A stretch of 64,000 bases of DNA from Sphingobacteriales bacterium 44-61 (GCA_001898405.1 MKTW01000012.1:248001-312000), one strand, 5' to 3'; shown: positions 16,263 through 25,567, counted from the first letter of the stretch. Notes: generated by a model from the letters alone, not told the origin. Program-made: numbers and translations.

Positions 16263-17294
16263 TCAAAAATAGATAGCATACGCTTTAAGCTTCCCTTTAC
16301 TGTCAAGCATTAATGCCGGTGCAGGGCATTTGAATGCATTCAGCAATGCAAATGTGGTACGTAAAAACTTACTATTGGTTTTTATTTTGGTGAAATCAAT
16401 ATCAGGAGCCAGGTAAAACTGCCTTTTGCGGGGAATATCATAGCGTGCTACCGGGTTCCCGTTCTTATCCATCCAGCTGTTATCAAACCCGCCAAACATT
16501 CCATCTGCACCATAACCAACAGCAACATTCAGCCAGGGAGGTAATTTACTGTTCTTGAAGAATGAACGGAGATTGGCACTGAACCAATACGTTTGAGCAT
16601 TGTAGTCTTTCAGCATCCGTTCATACCAGGGCTTTCCAAACAAGCTGCCTGCACGCTGTTCAAGAACGGGATCATCATAGCTGTTATGATGAAAAGAAAA
16701 TTTGAACTGGATCCGTTGTTCATTCCATAAAAACTCCTGTCCCATAAAAAGCGTCGATCCAAATATATTTGCACCCATATCGCTCCAGCTCCATCCCCAT
16801 TCAGCCGAATGTGCATCAAGGAATTCGATAACGGTGAGATAGGCGGCACCGCTCAATCCACCTACCCAAACGGCTTTGCGCCGTGGAAGCCCGGCCCATT
16901 CCCACATTTCGGATAAATATTTGCCGGTGGTATAGGCTGTCCATGCATGCCCCACTTTATCTACCTGCAACCATTCTTTGCTATCATCGAATGTATGAAA
17001 GCTGGTGCGGGGATAATCCTTATACCAGGCAGCATTCAATGCAAGGAGTGAGCCGCCATAAAAAGCGATATTGGCAGCAGTTACCCAGGCAAGACGTTTT
17101 TTCTTATTGAAGGAAGGAGAAATTGAATCTGCCGGGATAAAAGTAAACAAACTGAATGGTGCAGGCTGCTCAATCTCTGGTGAAGGGGAATGATAGATCA
17201 CCTGTGCCGTGTCTTCTTCAATGGATTGAATTGATTGTGCTGCAAGGTTGCCACACCATAACAAGGCCAGTAAACCCAGGAGTTTGCAATTCAT
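16263..17294 (-). CDS. DUF2279 family exported protein
   Basis: This 343-residue protein carries an N-terminal signal peptide (CKLLGLLALLWCGNLAAQ). Its core has two or three membrane-like helices and the segments VDKVGHAWTAYTTGKYLSEMWEWAG, VIEFLDAHSAEWGWSWSDMGANIFGS (quoted in parts), which I recognise as DUF2279/YfiM-like. The second half (after about residue 200) looks like beta-rich envelope sequence. The family's function is unknown. A TATTTTTG promoter element lies only five bases before the ATG. Confidence 0.78.
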   Translation of the reverse strand: MNCKLLGLLALLWCGNLAAQSIQSIEEDTAQVIYHSPSPEIEQPAPFSLFTFIPADSISPSFNKKKRLAWVTAANIAFYGGSLLALNAAWYKDYPRTSFHTFDDSKEWLQVDKVGHAWTAYTTGKYLSEMWEWAGLPRRKAVWVGGLSGAAYLTVIEFLDAHSAEWGWSWSDMGANIFGSTLFMGQEFLWNEQRIQFKFSFHHNSYDDPVLEQRAGSLFGKPWYERMLKDYNAQTYWFSANLRSFFKNSKLPPWLNVAVGYGADGMFGGFDNSWMDKNGNPVARYDIPRKRQFYLAPDIDFTKIKTNSKFLRTTFALLNAFKCPAPALMLDSKGKLKAYAIYF

Positions 17295-17299
17295 ATCTT

Positions 17300-17307
17300 C
17301 AAAAATA
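17300..17307 (-). promoter_or_regulatory. TAnnTTTG -7 element, five bases from the DUF2279 start
   Basis: On the minus strand this reads TATTTTTG followed by five bases and the ATG at 17294. The predicted transcription start falls at or beside the start codon, as for purK and the gene at 10777. Confidence 0.5.
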
Positions 17308-17385
17308 CGTTTCCTTTGGAGAACTAGATTTTCAGGCTAAAAATCAATAACTTCAAACCCAAATCATTCACTCTAAACTTATACT

Positions 17386-19110
17386 ATGGATAGTGCCATA
17401 CAGCAGAAAGTAGATACCTGGCTCAACGGAAATTTTGATGCCGATACAAAAGACGAGATCAGAAAAATGCAGGCGGGAAATACCACAGAACTGGCCGATT
17501 CGTTTTACCGTAACCTGGAATTTGGCACAGGAGGATTGCGCGGTATTATGGGAGTAGGCACCAACCGCATGAACAAATATACTGTAGGCATGGCCACACA
17601 AGGATATGCCAATTACCTGAAATCTTCTTTCCCCGGTGAAGAAGTGCGGGTTGCCATCGCACACGATAGCCGGAACAACAGCCGCTTTTTTGCAGAAACA
17701 ACAGCAAACGTTTTTGGTGCCAATGGGATCAACGTATTCCTGTTTGAAAGCCTTCGCCCTACACCGGAATTATCTTTCGCGATCCGTCACCTTAAATGCA
17801 AAGGCGGTGTGGTGTGCACAGCTTCACATAACCCTAAAGAGTATAATGGATATAAAGCTTACTGGGTGGATGGGGGGCAATTGGTGCCACCCCATGATAA
17901 GAACGTGATCAAAGAAGTGGAAAAGATCGCTTCTGTGGATGATGTAAAGTGGACAGGCGGTGAAGCCAATATCACCCTGATCGGGAAAGAAATGGATGAA
18001 GCATATATTAAAATGGTTAAAGGGCTGAGCGTATATCCAGAAGTGATCGCGAAGCAGCATGACCTGAAGATCGTTTATACACCCATTCATGGTACAGGCA
18101 TTAAACTGGTGCCGGAAGTGCTGAAGCAATTCGGTTTTACCAATGTCAATATTGTAAAAGAGCAGAGCGAACCGGATGGCAATTTCCCTACAGTGGTTTA
18201 TCCCAATCCTGAAGAGAAAGAAACCATGAGCATTGGTTTAAAAAAAGCCAAAGAGCTGGATGCTGATATTTTATTAGGAACAGACCCTGATGCAGACAGG
18301 GTAGGTATTGGTGTAAAAGACAATCATGGCAACTGGGTGCTGATGAATGGCAACCAGACCGCTGTACTGGCTTTTAATTACCTGCTGGAAGCCCGCAAAA
18401 CAAAAGGAATTGCCCAACCCAATGATATGATCATTACAACGATCGTGACAACCGGCATGGCAGACGGGTTGGCTAAAGGGAATAATGTGGCCTGCTATCG
18501 TGTGCTCACAGGTTTTAAATGGATCGCTGAAATGATCCGGTTGAAAGAAGGAAAGGAAAACTATGTGATCGGTGGGGAAGAAAGTTTTGGTTTGATGATC
18601 GGTGACAAGATCCGCGATAAGGATGCGGTGAGTGCTGTGGCACTGCTATGTGAAATGGCCGCTTATGAAAAAGAGAAAGGAAAAACCCTGTTCGAGAAAT
18701 TACTGGAACTGTATGTTCAATACGGTTTTTATAAAGAAGACCTGATCTCCATCACCAAAAAGGGAATGGATGGACAGCAACAGATCGCTGCCATGATGGA
18801 AAGCTACCGTGCTAATCCTCCCAAAGTGATCAATGGGTCTGAAGTGGTGGAATTACTGGATTATGAATTGCAGAAAGGCAAGAACCTGCAAACAGGAAAA
18901 GAATGGAAGATCGATCTGCCTAAATCGAATGTGCTGCAGTTCATACTGGCCGACGGCAGTATTATCTCTGCCAGACCGAGCGGAACTGAACCAAAGATCA
19001 AGTTCTATTTCAGTGTGAAAGAGAAACTGGAGAAAGCCACTGACTTTGATAAGGTGAACAAGCAATTGGATGATAAGATCAAGGCTATTATTGCAGATAT
19101 GAAACTATAG
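17386..19110 (+). CDS. Phosphoglucomutase/phosphomannomutase (phospho-sugar mutase)
   Basis: This 574-residue alpha-D-phosphohexomutase interconverts sugar 1- and 6-phosphates. The four family landmarks are present. The catalytic serine is in TASHNP (about S147), the metal-binding loop is TDPDADR (about 299-305), the sugar-binding loop is GGEESFG (about 396-402), and the phosphate-binding loop is RPSGTEPKIK (about 536-545). The N-terminal GTGGLRGIMG motif is that of the longer PgcA-type enzymes. It is a single gene flanked by non-coding sequence on both sides. Confidence 0.94.
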   Translation: MDSAIQQKVDTWLNGNFDADTKDEIRKMQAGNTTELADSFYRNLEFGTGGLRGIMGVGTNRMNKYTVGMATQGYANYLKSSFPGEEVRVAIAHDSRNNSRFFAETTANVFGANGINVFLFESLRPTPELSFAIRHLKCKGGVVCTASHNPKEYNGYKAYWVDGGQLVPPHDKNVIKEVEKIASVDDVKWTGGEANITLIGKEMDEAYIKMVKGLSVYPEVIAKQHDLKIVYTPIHGTGIKLVPEVLKQFGFTNVNIVKEQSEPDGNFPTVVYPNPEEKETMSIGLKKAKELDADILLGTDPDADRVGIGVKDNHGNWVLMNGNQTAVLAFNYLLEARKTKGIAQPNDMIITTIVTTGMADGLAKGNNVACYRVLTGFKWIAEMIRLKEGKENYVIGGEESFGLMIGDKIRDKDAVSAVALLCEMAAYEKEKGKTLFEKLLELYVQYGFYKEDLISITKKGMDGQQQIAAMMESYRANPPKVINGSEVVELLDYELQKGKNLQTGKEWKIDLPKSNVLQFILADGSIISARPSGTEPKIKFYFSVKEKLEKATDFDKVNKQLDDKIKAIIADMKL

Positions 19111-19285
19111 CGATAAGCTTCATGGGTAATTTGCAGGAAAACCAGGAGGCGAGGTAATTCAGCCGACAAATCCTCTCTATTGGCCTGTTCAACTTACGCT
19201 TTTGCCGAATTGCCGATCTGCTGCAACGGCCGCCTGTTCAGTATAGTAGTTTCGTTTTAATGATTTTCATCTTAAAACCAGAAAA

Positions 19286-20206
19286 ATGAAAACGAAACTA
19301 CCTACTGGATTGCTGCTGGCATTGATGGTTGTTTCATTGGCCGGCTTTACTCCAGAAAAAATACAAGCCCAACCTGTAAGCGCTTCCATTTCCTACCAGA
19401 ACTTTTATGATGGGCTTTCGCCTTATGGCACCTGGATCGATTATCCCACATACGGGCATGTCTGGCATCCAAAGATCGATGGCGATTTCAGGCCTTATCT
19501 TACAAACGGATACTGGAGTTATACTGCCGATGGCTGGTTCTGGGAATCCAATTACGATTGGGGCTGGGCGCCCTTTCACTATGGGCGGTGGATCTATGAC
19601 GACATGTATGGCTGGTTATGGATACCGGGCTACGAATGGTCTCCTGCCTGGGTAACATGGGGCAGCTATGATGATTATTATGCCTGGGCTCCTCTAATGC
19701 CTGAAGTATACGTCGGCCTGTCATTTAATCTCTGGAAACCTGCTGCATTTTATTGGAATGTGTGTGAAAGAGGTCATATCTACGACCGTAATATTTATGC
19801 GCATGTGGCTGCAAGGAATGTTGTTAATGTCAACCGTATAAATATTATTAATAACTTCAACACTACAAAGACCCATAACCTGTATTATTCAAAGGGTCCG
19901 CAGCTGCAGGAAGTGCAGAAATTCACTCCGAAAAAGATTGAAACTGCTTCAATCCGGGAACTCAGGTCTCCTGCCAGGAATGAACATAAGGGTAATGAAA
20001 TAAGTGTGTACCGCCCGGCTATCGATCACCCGCAGCCGAAAGAATTCAGGAGGCTGGAAAATAATAATTCGAACCCTGTCCGGAACGACAACGACAGGAT
20101 CAACACGGCGAGGGAACAGCAACAACGGAATATTGACCATATGCCAATGCATAATGCGCCACAAAGATCTTTTGGCGGCAATGGGAGCAGGGGCCGCAGG
20201 GGATAA
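19286..20206 (+). CDS. DUF6600-type Trp/Tyr-rich secreted protein
   Basis: This 306-residue protein has a signal peptide (residues 1-28). It is followed by a strongly aromatic module (about 38-165) with repeated YGTWID, YGHVWHP, GYWSYTADGWFW and YGWLWIPGYEW elements, the DUF6600 signature. The rest (about 190-306) is polar, Asn/Arg-rich and probably disordered, ending in GGNGSRGRRG. It is likely periplasmic or surface-exposed; its function is not known. The universal stress protein follows 35 bases downstream on the same strand. Confidence 0.8.
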   Translation: MKTKLPTGLLLALMVVSLAGFTPEKIQAQPVSASISYQNFYDGLSPYGTWIDYPTYGHVWHPKIDGDFRPYLTNGYWSYTADGWFWESNYDWGWAPFHYGRWIYDDMYGWLWIPGYEWSPAWVTWGSYDDYYAWAPLMPEVYVGLSFNLWKPAAFYWNVCERGHIYDRNIYAHVAARNVVNVNRINIINNFNTTKTHNLYYSKGPQLQEVQKFTPKKIETASIRELRSPARNEHKGNEISVYRPAIDHPQPKEFRRLENNNSNPVRNDNDRINTAREQQQRNIDHMPMHNAPQRSFGGNGSRGRRG

Positions 20207-20241
20207 TAAAAGTACCGGCTGAAAAAACAAACAGGATAATA

Positions 20242-20697
20242 ATGAAAAATATAATTATTGCGCTCGATCAGAATACTTCTGCAGAAGCAGTAGCAGCATT
20301 GGGATATGCCATAGCGAAGGGTATGAATGCCAGTGTAACACTGGTGCATGTACTTTATGACGCGGCTTACTACGCAGCTAATTATTCACCACTTAATGAA
20401 TTGAAAGGTATATATACAGAAGTTACCGTGGAAATGATAGAAGAGATAAAAAAAGAAGCTGAAAAATTTCTGGAGAGTGCACGTGCTGCTCTCCAGGATA
20501 ATACAGTGAAGACAGTATTGCTGGAAGGAGATATAGAAACTTCCATCCTGGAATTTGCCACAGATCAGCAGGCCGATCTTATCGTGATGGGATCACACCG
20601 GCACCACGGGCTGGGAAACCTGTTTCTCCCGGATGTTGCCGTTCATATATTGAAGCACACTAAAATTCCTTTGCTGACAGTGCCTACTAAAGAATAG
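20242..20697 (+). CDS. Universal stress protein (UspA-type), degenerate ATP motif
   Basis: This 151-residue single-domain USP starts with KNIIIALDQNTSAEAVAALGYA and ends with the typical KIPLLTVP strand. The family ATP-binding motif G-2x-G-9x-G-S/T is not intact. The region reads MGSHRHHGLGNLFLPDVAVHIL, with PDV where the last G-S is expected. It may therefore belong to the non-ATP-binding UspA-like class. It follows the DUF6600 gene closely and may be co-expressed under stress. Confidence 0.9.
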   Translation: MKNIIIALDQNTSAEAVAALGYAIAKGMNASVTLVHVLYDAAYYAANYSPLNELKGIYTEVTVEMIEEIKKEAEKFLESARAALQDNTVKTVLLEGDIETSILEFATDQQADLIVMGSHRHHGLGNLFLPDVAVHILKHTKIPLLTVPTKE

Positions 20698-20706
20698 TTG
20701 TTGTGG

Positions 20707-21363
20707 TTAGCTGTTCTTGCCACCCAGCATGGGCACAAAAGAGAAGTTATCAAATACTTCCTCTTTCAATGCGCCATTAGCCTGTTTGGTGATACGCATC
20801 ATCTGCTGCACATCGCCAGCGCCAACAGGGATGACCATCATGCCTCCGGGCTTCAGCTGTGCTATTAATTTTTCAGGGATTTCCGGTGCTGCTGCTGTGA
20901 TGATGATCCGGTCGAACGGCGCATAAGTAGGCAACCCTTCATATCCATCACCATAAAAGAATTTAATGGTCAGATATTTTTTTAAAAGAGGGAAGTTCTT
21001 GTTGAGCTCAAACAGTTTTTTCTGTCTTTCGATGGTGTACACCTGTGCGCCCATTTCTGCCAGCACCACGGCCTGGTAAGCGCTGCCGGTACCGATCTCC
21101 AATACTTTATTAAAAGGTTCTATTTCCAGCAACTGTGTTTGATAAGCAACGGTATATGGTTGTGAAATGGTTTGCCCTTCACCGATAGGGAAGGCTTTGT
21201 CTGCATACGCTTCTTCACCAAATGCAGAGTCCAGAAAAAAATGGCGGGGAATTTTACCAATGACCTGTAATACTTTCTCGTTGGTGATGCCTTTGGCGGC
21301 AATTATATCTACCAGTTTCTTGCGTAAGCCCTGGAAACGGTATGAATCTTCGGTCGGTCTCAT
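20707..21363 (-). CDS. pcm: Protein-L-isoaspartate O-methyltransferase
   Basis: This 218-residue SAM-dependent enzyme repairs isoaspartyl residues in aged proteins. The family motifs are present: GEGQTISQPYTVAYQ (catalytic Ser/Thr region), the SAM-binding VLEIGTGSAYQAVVLAEMG, VYTIERQ, and the post-I motifs FDRIIITAA and LKPGGMMVIPVG. The start is taken as ATG 21363; a TTG at 21375 is in frame. It converges with the universal stress gene nine bases away. Confidence 0.94.
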   Translation of the reverse strand: MRPTEDSYRFQGLRKKLVDIIAAKGITNEKVLQVIGKIPRHFFLDSAFGEEAYADKAFPIGEGQTISQPYTVAYQTQLLEIEPFNKVLEIGTGSAYQAVVLAEMGAQVYTIERQKKLFELNKNFPLLKKYLTIKFFYGDGYEGLPTYAPFDRIIITAAAPEIPEKLIAQLKPGGMMVIPVGAGDVQQMMRITKQANGALKEEVFDNFSFVPMLGGKNS

Positions 21364-21428
21364 AAGCGGCCGCAATATATTGAATATTCAATGATCAATT
21401 ACTTTGCCAACACAACTTTCTTCAAATA

Positions 21429-21458
21429 CAAAAGACCACAGTTGCCCGTGGTCTTTTG
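21429..21458 (-). terminator. Intrinsic terminator downstream of lpdA
   Basis: A perfect 11-bp stem (CAAAAGACCAC with its complement, 21429-21439 and 21448-21458) encloses an eight-base loop. The A/T ends give a T-run on either strand. It lies between lpdA and pcm. Confidence 0.75.
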
Positions 21459-21492
21459 CCATATATCAAACTGGTTGAAGTGGATATATCTT

Positions 21493-22896
21493 TTATAAGT
21501 GTATCGCTTCGCCATACGCTACTTCGATAGCGTCTTTCACGCTTTCGCTGATGGTAGGGTGGGGGTGAATGCTGTTCAGCACTTCGTGGTAGGTGGTTTC
21601 CAGCTTGCGGGCTGTAACGGTTTCAGCGATGATCTCTGTTACATTGTAACCAATCGCATGAGTACCCAGCCATTCTCCGTATTTTGCATCAAAGATCACT
21701 TTGATAAATCCTTCTGCATGGCCGGCAGCAGATGCTTTACCGGAGGCACTGAGGGGGAATTTGCCAACTTTGATCTCGTATCCTGCATCTTTTGCCTGCT
21801 TCTCTGTAAAGCCTACAGAAGCGATCTCAGGATAGCAATAAGTACAACCCGGAACATTGTTATAGTCGATTGGCTCAGGCTGATGATTGTATTTCTTTTC
21901 AGCATAACCGATTGCTTCCACGCAAATAATACCTTCTTTAGATGCCACGTGTGCAAGGGCCTGACCAGGCACACAGTCGCCAATGGCATAAATGCCGGGA
22001 ACGCTGGTTTGATAATATTTATCTACCGTGATACGGCCTTTATCTGTTTTAATGCCCAACTCTTCCAGCCCGATACCTTCGATATTGGCTGAAACACCTA
22101 CTGCGCTTAATACGATATCCGCTTCCAGTGTAACTTCTCCGTTGGCTGTTTTTACTTTTGCTTTCACGCCGTTGCCGGATGTATCAACAGAAGTTACTTC
22201 ACTGCTGGTTAGCACTTCAATGCCTTGTTTTTTGAAATTCTTCTCCAGTTCTTTGGAGATCTCTTCATCTTCTACAGGCACGATGCGGGGAAGGAATTCT
22301 ACGATGGTTACTTTGGTGCCGATGCTGTTGTAGAAATATCCGAACTCGACACCGATAGCTCCACTGCCTACTACGATCATGCTTTTAGGCTGAGTTGGCA
22401 ACACCATGCCTTCGCGGTAGCCGATGATTTTTTTACCGTCCTGTTTAAGGCTGGGCAGTTCACGGCTGCGTCCGCCGGTTGCGATAATGATATTTTTAGC
22501 TTCTACTGTTTGTTTTTTGCCATCTTTATCGGTCACTTCCAGTTTGCCTTTGGCTACGAGTTTGCCAAAGCCCATGATCACGTCGATCTTGTTCTTCTTC
22601 ATCAGGAATTGCACGCCTTTGCTCATTTTGTCGGCAACACCACGGCTGCGTTTAATGATAGCGTCGAATTTGGGGGTGCCGGTTGCTTCTATGCCATAAG
22701 ATTCGGCATGTTTGATATCATTTACCACCTGGGCGCTTTTCAGCAGGGCTTTTGTAGGGATGCAACCCCAGTTAAGGCAGATACCGCCGAGGCTTTCTTT
22801 TTCAATGATTGCTGTCTTAAATCCTAATTGGGAAGCCCGGATAGCCGCCACATAACCGCCGGGGCCACTACCGAGAACAACTACATCGTATGCCAT
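21493..22896 (-). CDS. lpdA: Dihydrolipoyl dehydrogenase (E3)
   Basis: E3 reoxidises dihydrolipoamide in the pyruvate, 2-oxoglutarate and branched-chain dehydrogenase complexes. Starting at the ATG at 22896 it has 467 residues. The FAD-binding GSGPGGYVAAIRA comes first, then the redox disulfide in CLNWGC (C40, C45) and the NAD-binding GSGAIGVEFG. It continues with the second FAD motif YAIGDC and the dimer-interface HPHPT active-site motif. A frame extension to 22932 adds 12 residues before the usual start and is unlikely. No E1 or E2 genes are adjacent. Confidence 0.95.
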   Translation of the reverse strand: MAYDVVVLGSGPGGYVAAIRASQLGFKTAIIEKESLGGICLNWGCIPTKALLKSAQVVNDIKHAESYGIEATGTPKFDAIIKRSRGVADKMSKGVQFLMKKNKIDVIMGFGKLVAKGKLEVTDKDGKKQTVEAKNIIIATGGRSRELPSLKQDGKKIIGYREGMVLPTQPKSMIVVGSGAIGVEFGYFYNSIGTKVTIVEFLPRIVPVEDEEISKELEKNFKKQGIEVLTSSEVTSVDTSGNGVKAKVKTANGEVTLEADIVLSAVGVSANIEGIGLEELGIKTDKGRITVDKYYQTSVPGIYAIGDCVPGQALAHVASKEGIICVEAIGYAEKKYNHQPEPIDYNNVPGCTYCYPEIASVGFTEKQAKDAGYEIKVGKFPLSASGKASAAGHAEGFIKVIFDAKYGEWLGTHAIGYNVTEIIAETVTARKLETTYHEVLNSIHPHPTISESVKDAIEVAYGEAIHL

Positions 22897-22985
22897 ATTT
22901 GTTGATTGTTTTAATGAATGCTCTTTCCGCATCAGCGGTTAGTGCATAAATGAGTCGCGAAGTTATTTAAAAAACCGCAAACCTT

Positions 22986-24230
22986 TTATTGGGAATATTT
23001 CTTGAAAATTGTTGTTGCAATATGCCCTCCGAAACCAAAAGTATTGTTCATGGCATGATTTATTTGTTTTTCCACAGCCCGGTCAAGGGTCAGGTCAAAC
23101 AAGCCGTCAAATTCAGGTTCCACTTTTTGCACATTGATGGTTGGCGGAATTTTATTTTCCTGCACGGATTTTACTGCAGCAATCGATTCTATAGCGCCGG
23201 CGGCACCCAGCAAATGACCTGTCATTGATTTGGTGGCGCTGATATGAAAGCCTTTTCCTGTTCCGAAAACACGCCTGGCGGCTATAAGTTCGCTGTTGTC
23301 TCCGGCATGGGTGGAAGTGGCGTGTGCATTCAGGTAGTCGATGTCCGAAGGCTGCAACCCCGCATCGTCCAAAGCAGCCAGCATGCCGAGATAAGCACCC
23401 TCGCCTTCAGGATGGGTGCCGGTTAAATGATAAGCATCGGCAGCCATGCCTCCGCCAACCACTTCAGCCAGGATAGGGGCATTGCGTTGTAAAGCGTGCT
23501 CCAGGCTTTCCAGTATCAGGGCACCCGCGCCTTCGCCCATTACAAAACCATCGCGGTCTACATCAAATGGACGGGAGGCAGTAGCAGGCGAATCATTGCG
23601 GGTCGACAATGCTTTGGCTGCATTAAAGCCACCGACAGCACTTTCTGTGATCGGCGCTTCAGACCCGCCGGTGATGATCATGTCAGCTTTGTTCCAGCGG
23701 ATATAATTCATGGCATCGATGATGGCTGTATTGGAAGTGGCGCAGGCAGACATGGTAGTGAAATTGATACCGCGTAAACCGTATTTTATGGAAATAACGC
23801 CCGAAGCAATATCAGCGATCATTTTCGGGATAAAAAAAGGATTGAACCTGGGGGTGCCATCGCCCTGTGCATATTCCATTACCTGCTGCTGAAAGGTATT
23901 GATGCCGCCATTGCCCGAACCCCAGATCACACCGATACGGTTGCGGTTTAGTTTTTCAAAATCAATATTCGCGTCCTTACGGGCTTCTTCTACAGCAATA
24001 AGGGCATATTGAGTAAACAGGTCATATCTCCGGGCCTCCGCTTTTTCGATGAAATTGAGCGGATCGAAATCCTTTAACTCACAGGCAAATTTTGTTTTGA
24101 ATTTACCGGTATCAAATTTAGTGATAGGAGCAGCTCCGCTTACGCCTTTCAATAAAGATGCCCAGAAATCTTTGCTGTTGTTGCCGACAGGAGTTAAAGC
24201 GCCTGTGCCGGTAATGACGACTCTTTTCAT
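22986..24230 (-). CDS. fabF: Beta-ketoacyl-ACP synthase II (FabF)
   Basis: FabF extends acyl-ACP by condensation with malonyl-ACP. The 414-residue protein has the catalytic triad in the usual places: Cys163 in TMSACATS, His303 in NAHATSTHAGD and His339 in KSMTGHLLGAAG. Residues at the end (NNTFGFGGHIATTIFKK) form the family's C-terminal signature. There is no acpP or fab cluster beside it. Instead it is divergent from a TetR regulator across a 158-base gap that holds that regulator's likely operator. It may therefore be part of a dedicated lipid or acyl-product regulon rather than the main fatty-acid operon. Confidence 0.93.
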   Translation of the reverse strand: MKRVVITGTGALTPVGNNSKDFWASLLKGVSGAAPITKFDTGKFKTKFACELKDFDPLNFIEKAEARRYDLFTQYALIAVEEARKDANIDFEKLNRNRIGVIWGSGNGGINTFQQQVMEYAQGDGTPRFNPFFIPKMIADIASGVISIKYGLRGINFTTMSACATSNTAIIDAMNYIRWNKADMIITGGSEAPITESAVGGFNAAKALSTRNDSPATASRPFDVDRDGFVMGEGAGALILESLEHALQRNAPILAEVVGGGMAADAYHLTGTHPEGEGAYLGMLAALDDAGLQPSDIDYLNAHATSTHAGDNSELIAARRVFGTGKGFHISATKSMTGHLLGAAGAIESIAAVKSVQENKIPPTINVQKVEPEFDGLFDLTLDRAVEKQINHAMNNTFGFGGHIATTIFKKYSQ

Positions 24231-24352
24231 GCGTTAATTTTATAGTTTACTTATAACAATGATCCGGATCAATAGTTTTACTGGCTGCCATCCGGGAGAT
24301 TGGAAATGCTTCAGTGAATTAAGGAATATGGTGTAAAAATAAATTAAATTTT

Positions 24353-24366
24353 ATACCAATTGGTAT
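24353..24366. promoter_or_regulatory. Palindromic operator O1 (fabF/TetR intergenic)
   Basis: ATACCAATTGGTAT is a perfect 14-bp palindrome. It lies between divergent fabF and the TetR gene, seven bases upstream of the TetR gene's TATTTTCG promoter element. A matching palindrome is found at 25005-25028. Confidence 0.8.
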
Positions 24367-24372
24367 TTTATC

Positions 24373-24380
24373 TATTTTCG
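24373..24380 (+). promoter_or_regulatory. Near-consensus -7 element for the TetR gene
   Basis: TATTTTCG (consensus TAnnTTTG, one mismatch) lies eight bases before the ATG at 24389 and next to operator O1. A bound repressor would cover the promoter. Confidence 0.4.
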
Positions 24381-24388
24381 GTCCCATA

Positions 24389-24991
24389 ATGCCGGTACCA
24401 GTATCAAAAGCGGAAAGGACCAAGCAATTCATCATTGAAAAAACTGCTCCCATTTTCAATGAAAAGGGTTATGCGGGTACTTCTCTTAACGACCTTACTA
24501 AAGCTACCGGGTTGACCAAAGGAAGTATCTATGGCAATTTCGAAAATAAGGATGATGTTGCTTTAGCAGTCTTTGATTATAATTACAACAGGGTTGTCGA
24601 ATATATAAAAGCAAAATCGCAGGCGACCGAAAACTCTATTGAGCGGTTATTGGTTTACCCCGACGTATACCGCAATTATTTAAAAACCCCTTTCTTACAA
24701 CCGGGCTGCCCGATTTTAAATACAGCAACGGAAGCAGATGACACTCACCCCCTGTTAAAAGAGAAAGCGGCTAATGCTCTTGCTTTTTGGAAAAAAGCAG
24801 TTGAAAATCAAATTAAGCGCGGTATTGCACGGGGGGAAATAAAAGCAGATGCCAATCCAACAGAAATAGCAGTCATCCTTATATCATTGATCGAAGGAGC
24901 ATTTATGCAGGCCAAGGTCACCGGCAGAACAGTGGAATTGAAAATAGCAATGGACTACCTGGAGAAGATGATACTGAGTCTGAAAAAGTGA
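24389..24991 (+). CDS. TetR/AcrR-family transcriptional repressor
   Basis: This 200-residue regulator has an N-terminal TetR helix-turn-helix (about 10-55, FNEKGYAGTSLNDLTKATGLTKGSIYGNF in parts). Its C-terminal ligand domain resembles the YxaF/LmrA-type group (PGCPILNTATEADD). The ligand is unknown. Two matching palindromes, one just upstream and one between this gene and the thioesterase, are its probable operators. That implies autoregulation and control of the thioesterase, and perhaps of fabF. The neighbouring acyl enzymes suggest a fatty-acyl or related ligand. Confidence 0.9.
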   Translation: MPVPVSKAERTKQFIIEKTAPIFNEKGYAGTSLNDLTKATGLTKGSIYGNFENKDDVALAVFDYNYNRVVEYIKAKSQATENSIERLLVYPDVYRNYLKTPFLQPGCPILNTATEADDTHPLLKEKAANALAFWKKAVENQIKRGIARGEIKADANPTEIAVILISLIEGAFMQAKVTGRTVELKIAMDYLEKMILSLKK

Positions 24992-25004
24992 TTTTTTTTG
25001 ATCT

Positions 25005-25028
25005 AAAATATACCAATTGGTATATTTT
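25005..25028. promoter_or_regulatory. Palindromic operator O2 upstream of the thioesterase
   Basis: A perfect 24-bp palindrome is centred between 25016 and 25017, with core TATACCAATTGGTATA flanked by AAAA and TTTT. The inner 14 bases are identical to operator O1. It lies 14 bases before the thioesterase ATG. Confidence 0.85.
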
Positions 25029-25042
25029 ATAAACTAACGTAT

Positions 25043-25567
25043 ATGGAACAATATAAAAAAATGCTGGAGAGTAAAATGAAGGTCCGTTTTCATGATTGTG
25101 ATCCGTTTAATCACCTGAACAATTCAAGATATATTGATTATATCATAACTGCCCGGGAGGACCAGCTACTGGATAATTATGCGCTTGATATATACAAGCT
25201 GGCGAAAGAAAAGGGGATCGGCTGGGTGGCTGCTCAAACACAGATCTCCTATATGGCACCGGCATATCTTATGGAAGAAGTAATTGTTCAAACGCAATTG
25301 ATAGCCTGTTCTGAAAAAAGCCTGCTGCTGGAAGCTTTTATGTGGAATGCCGATAAAACAATCTTAAAAGCAGTGATGTGGGCAAAACTGGTCCATTTCA
25401 ATCTTGTAACGCAAAAAAGCCACCGCCACTCTGAAGAACTAATGCAATTCTTTAAGCAAATAGTGAGTCCGCTTTCCCTGGAAATGAATTTTGAAGAAAG
25501 ACTGAAAAGTTTAAAACAATCTGAACTAAGTATGAACCCGTCAGCAAACCCGGTTGCCGGAAAATGA
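25043..25567 (+). CDS. Acyl-CoA thioesterase, 4HBT hotdog family
   Basis: This 174-residue hotdog-fold protein contains MKVRFHDCDPFNHLNNSRYIDYI, the N-terminal catalytic stretch of the 4-hydroxybenzoyl-CoA/FadM thioesterase group, with the Asp-Pro-Phe-Asn-His-Leu-Asn core. The segment QTQISYMAPAYLMEEVIVQTQ gives the central strands. Members hydrolyse acyl-CoA or acyl-ACP thioesters. A polar tail of about 35 residues follows. It has its own copy of the TetR operator, so it is the clearest target of the repressor encoded upstream. Confidence 0.87.
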   Translation: MEQYKKMLESKMKVRFHDCDPFNHLNNSRYIDYIITAREDQLLDNYALDIYKLAKEKGIGWVAAQTQISYMAPAYLMEEVIVQTQLIACSEKSLLLEAFMWNADKTILKAVMWAKLVHFNLVTQKSHRHSEELMQFFKQIVSPLSLEMNFEERLKSLKQSELSMNPSANPVAGK

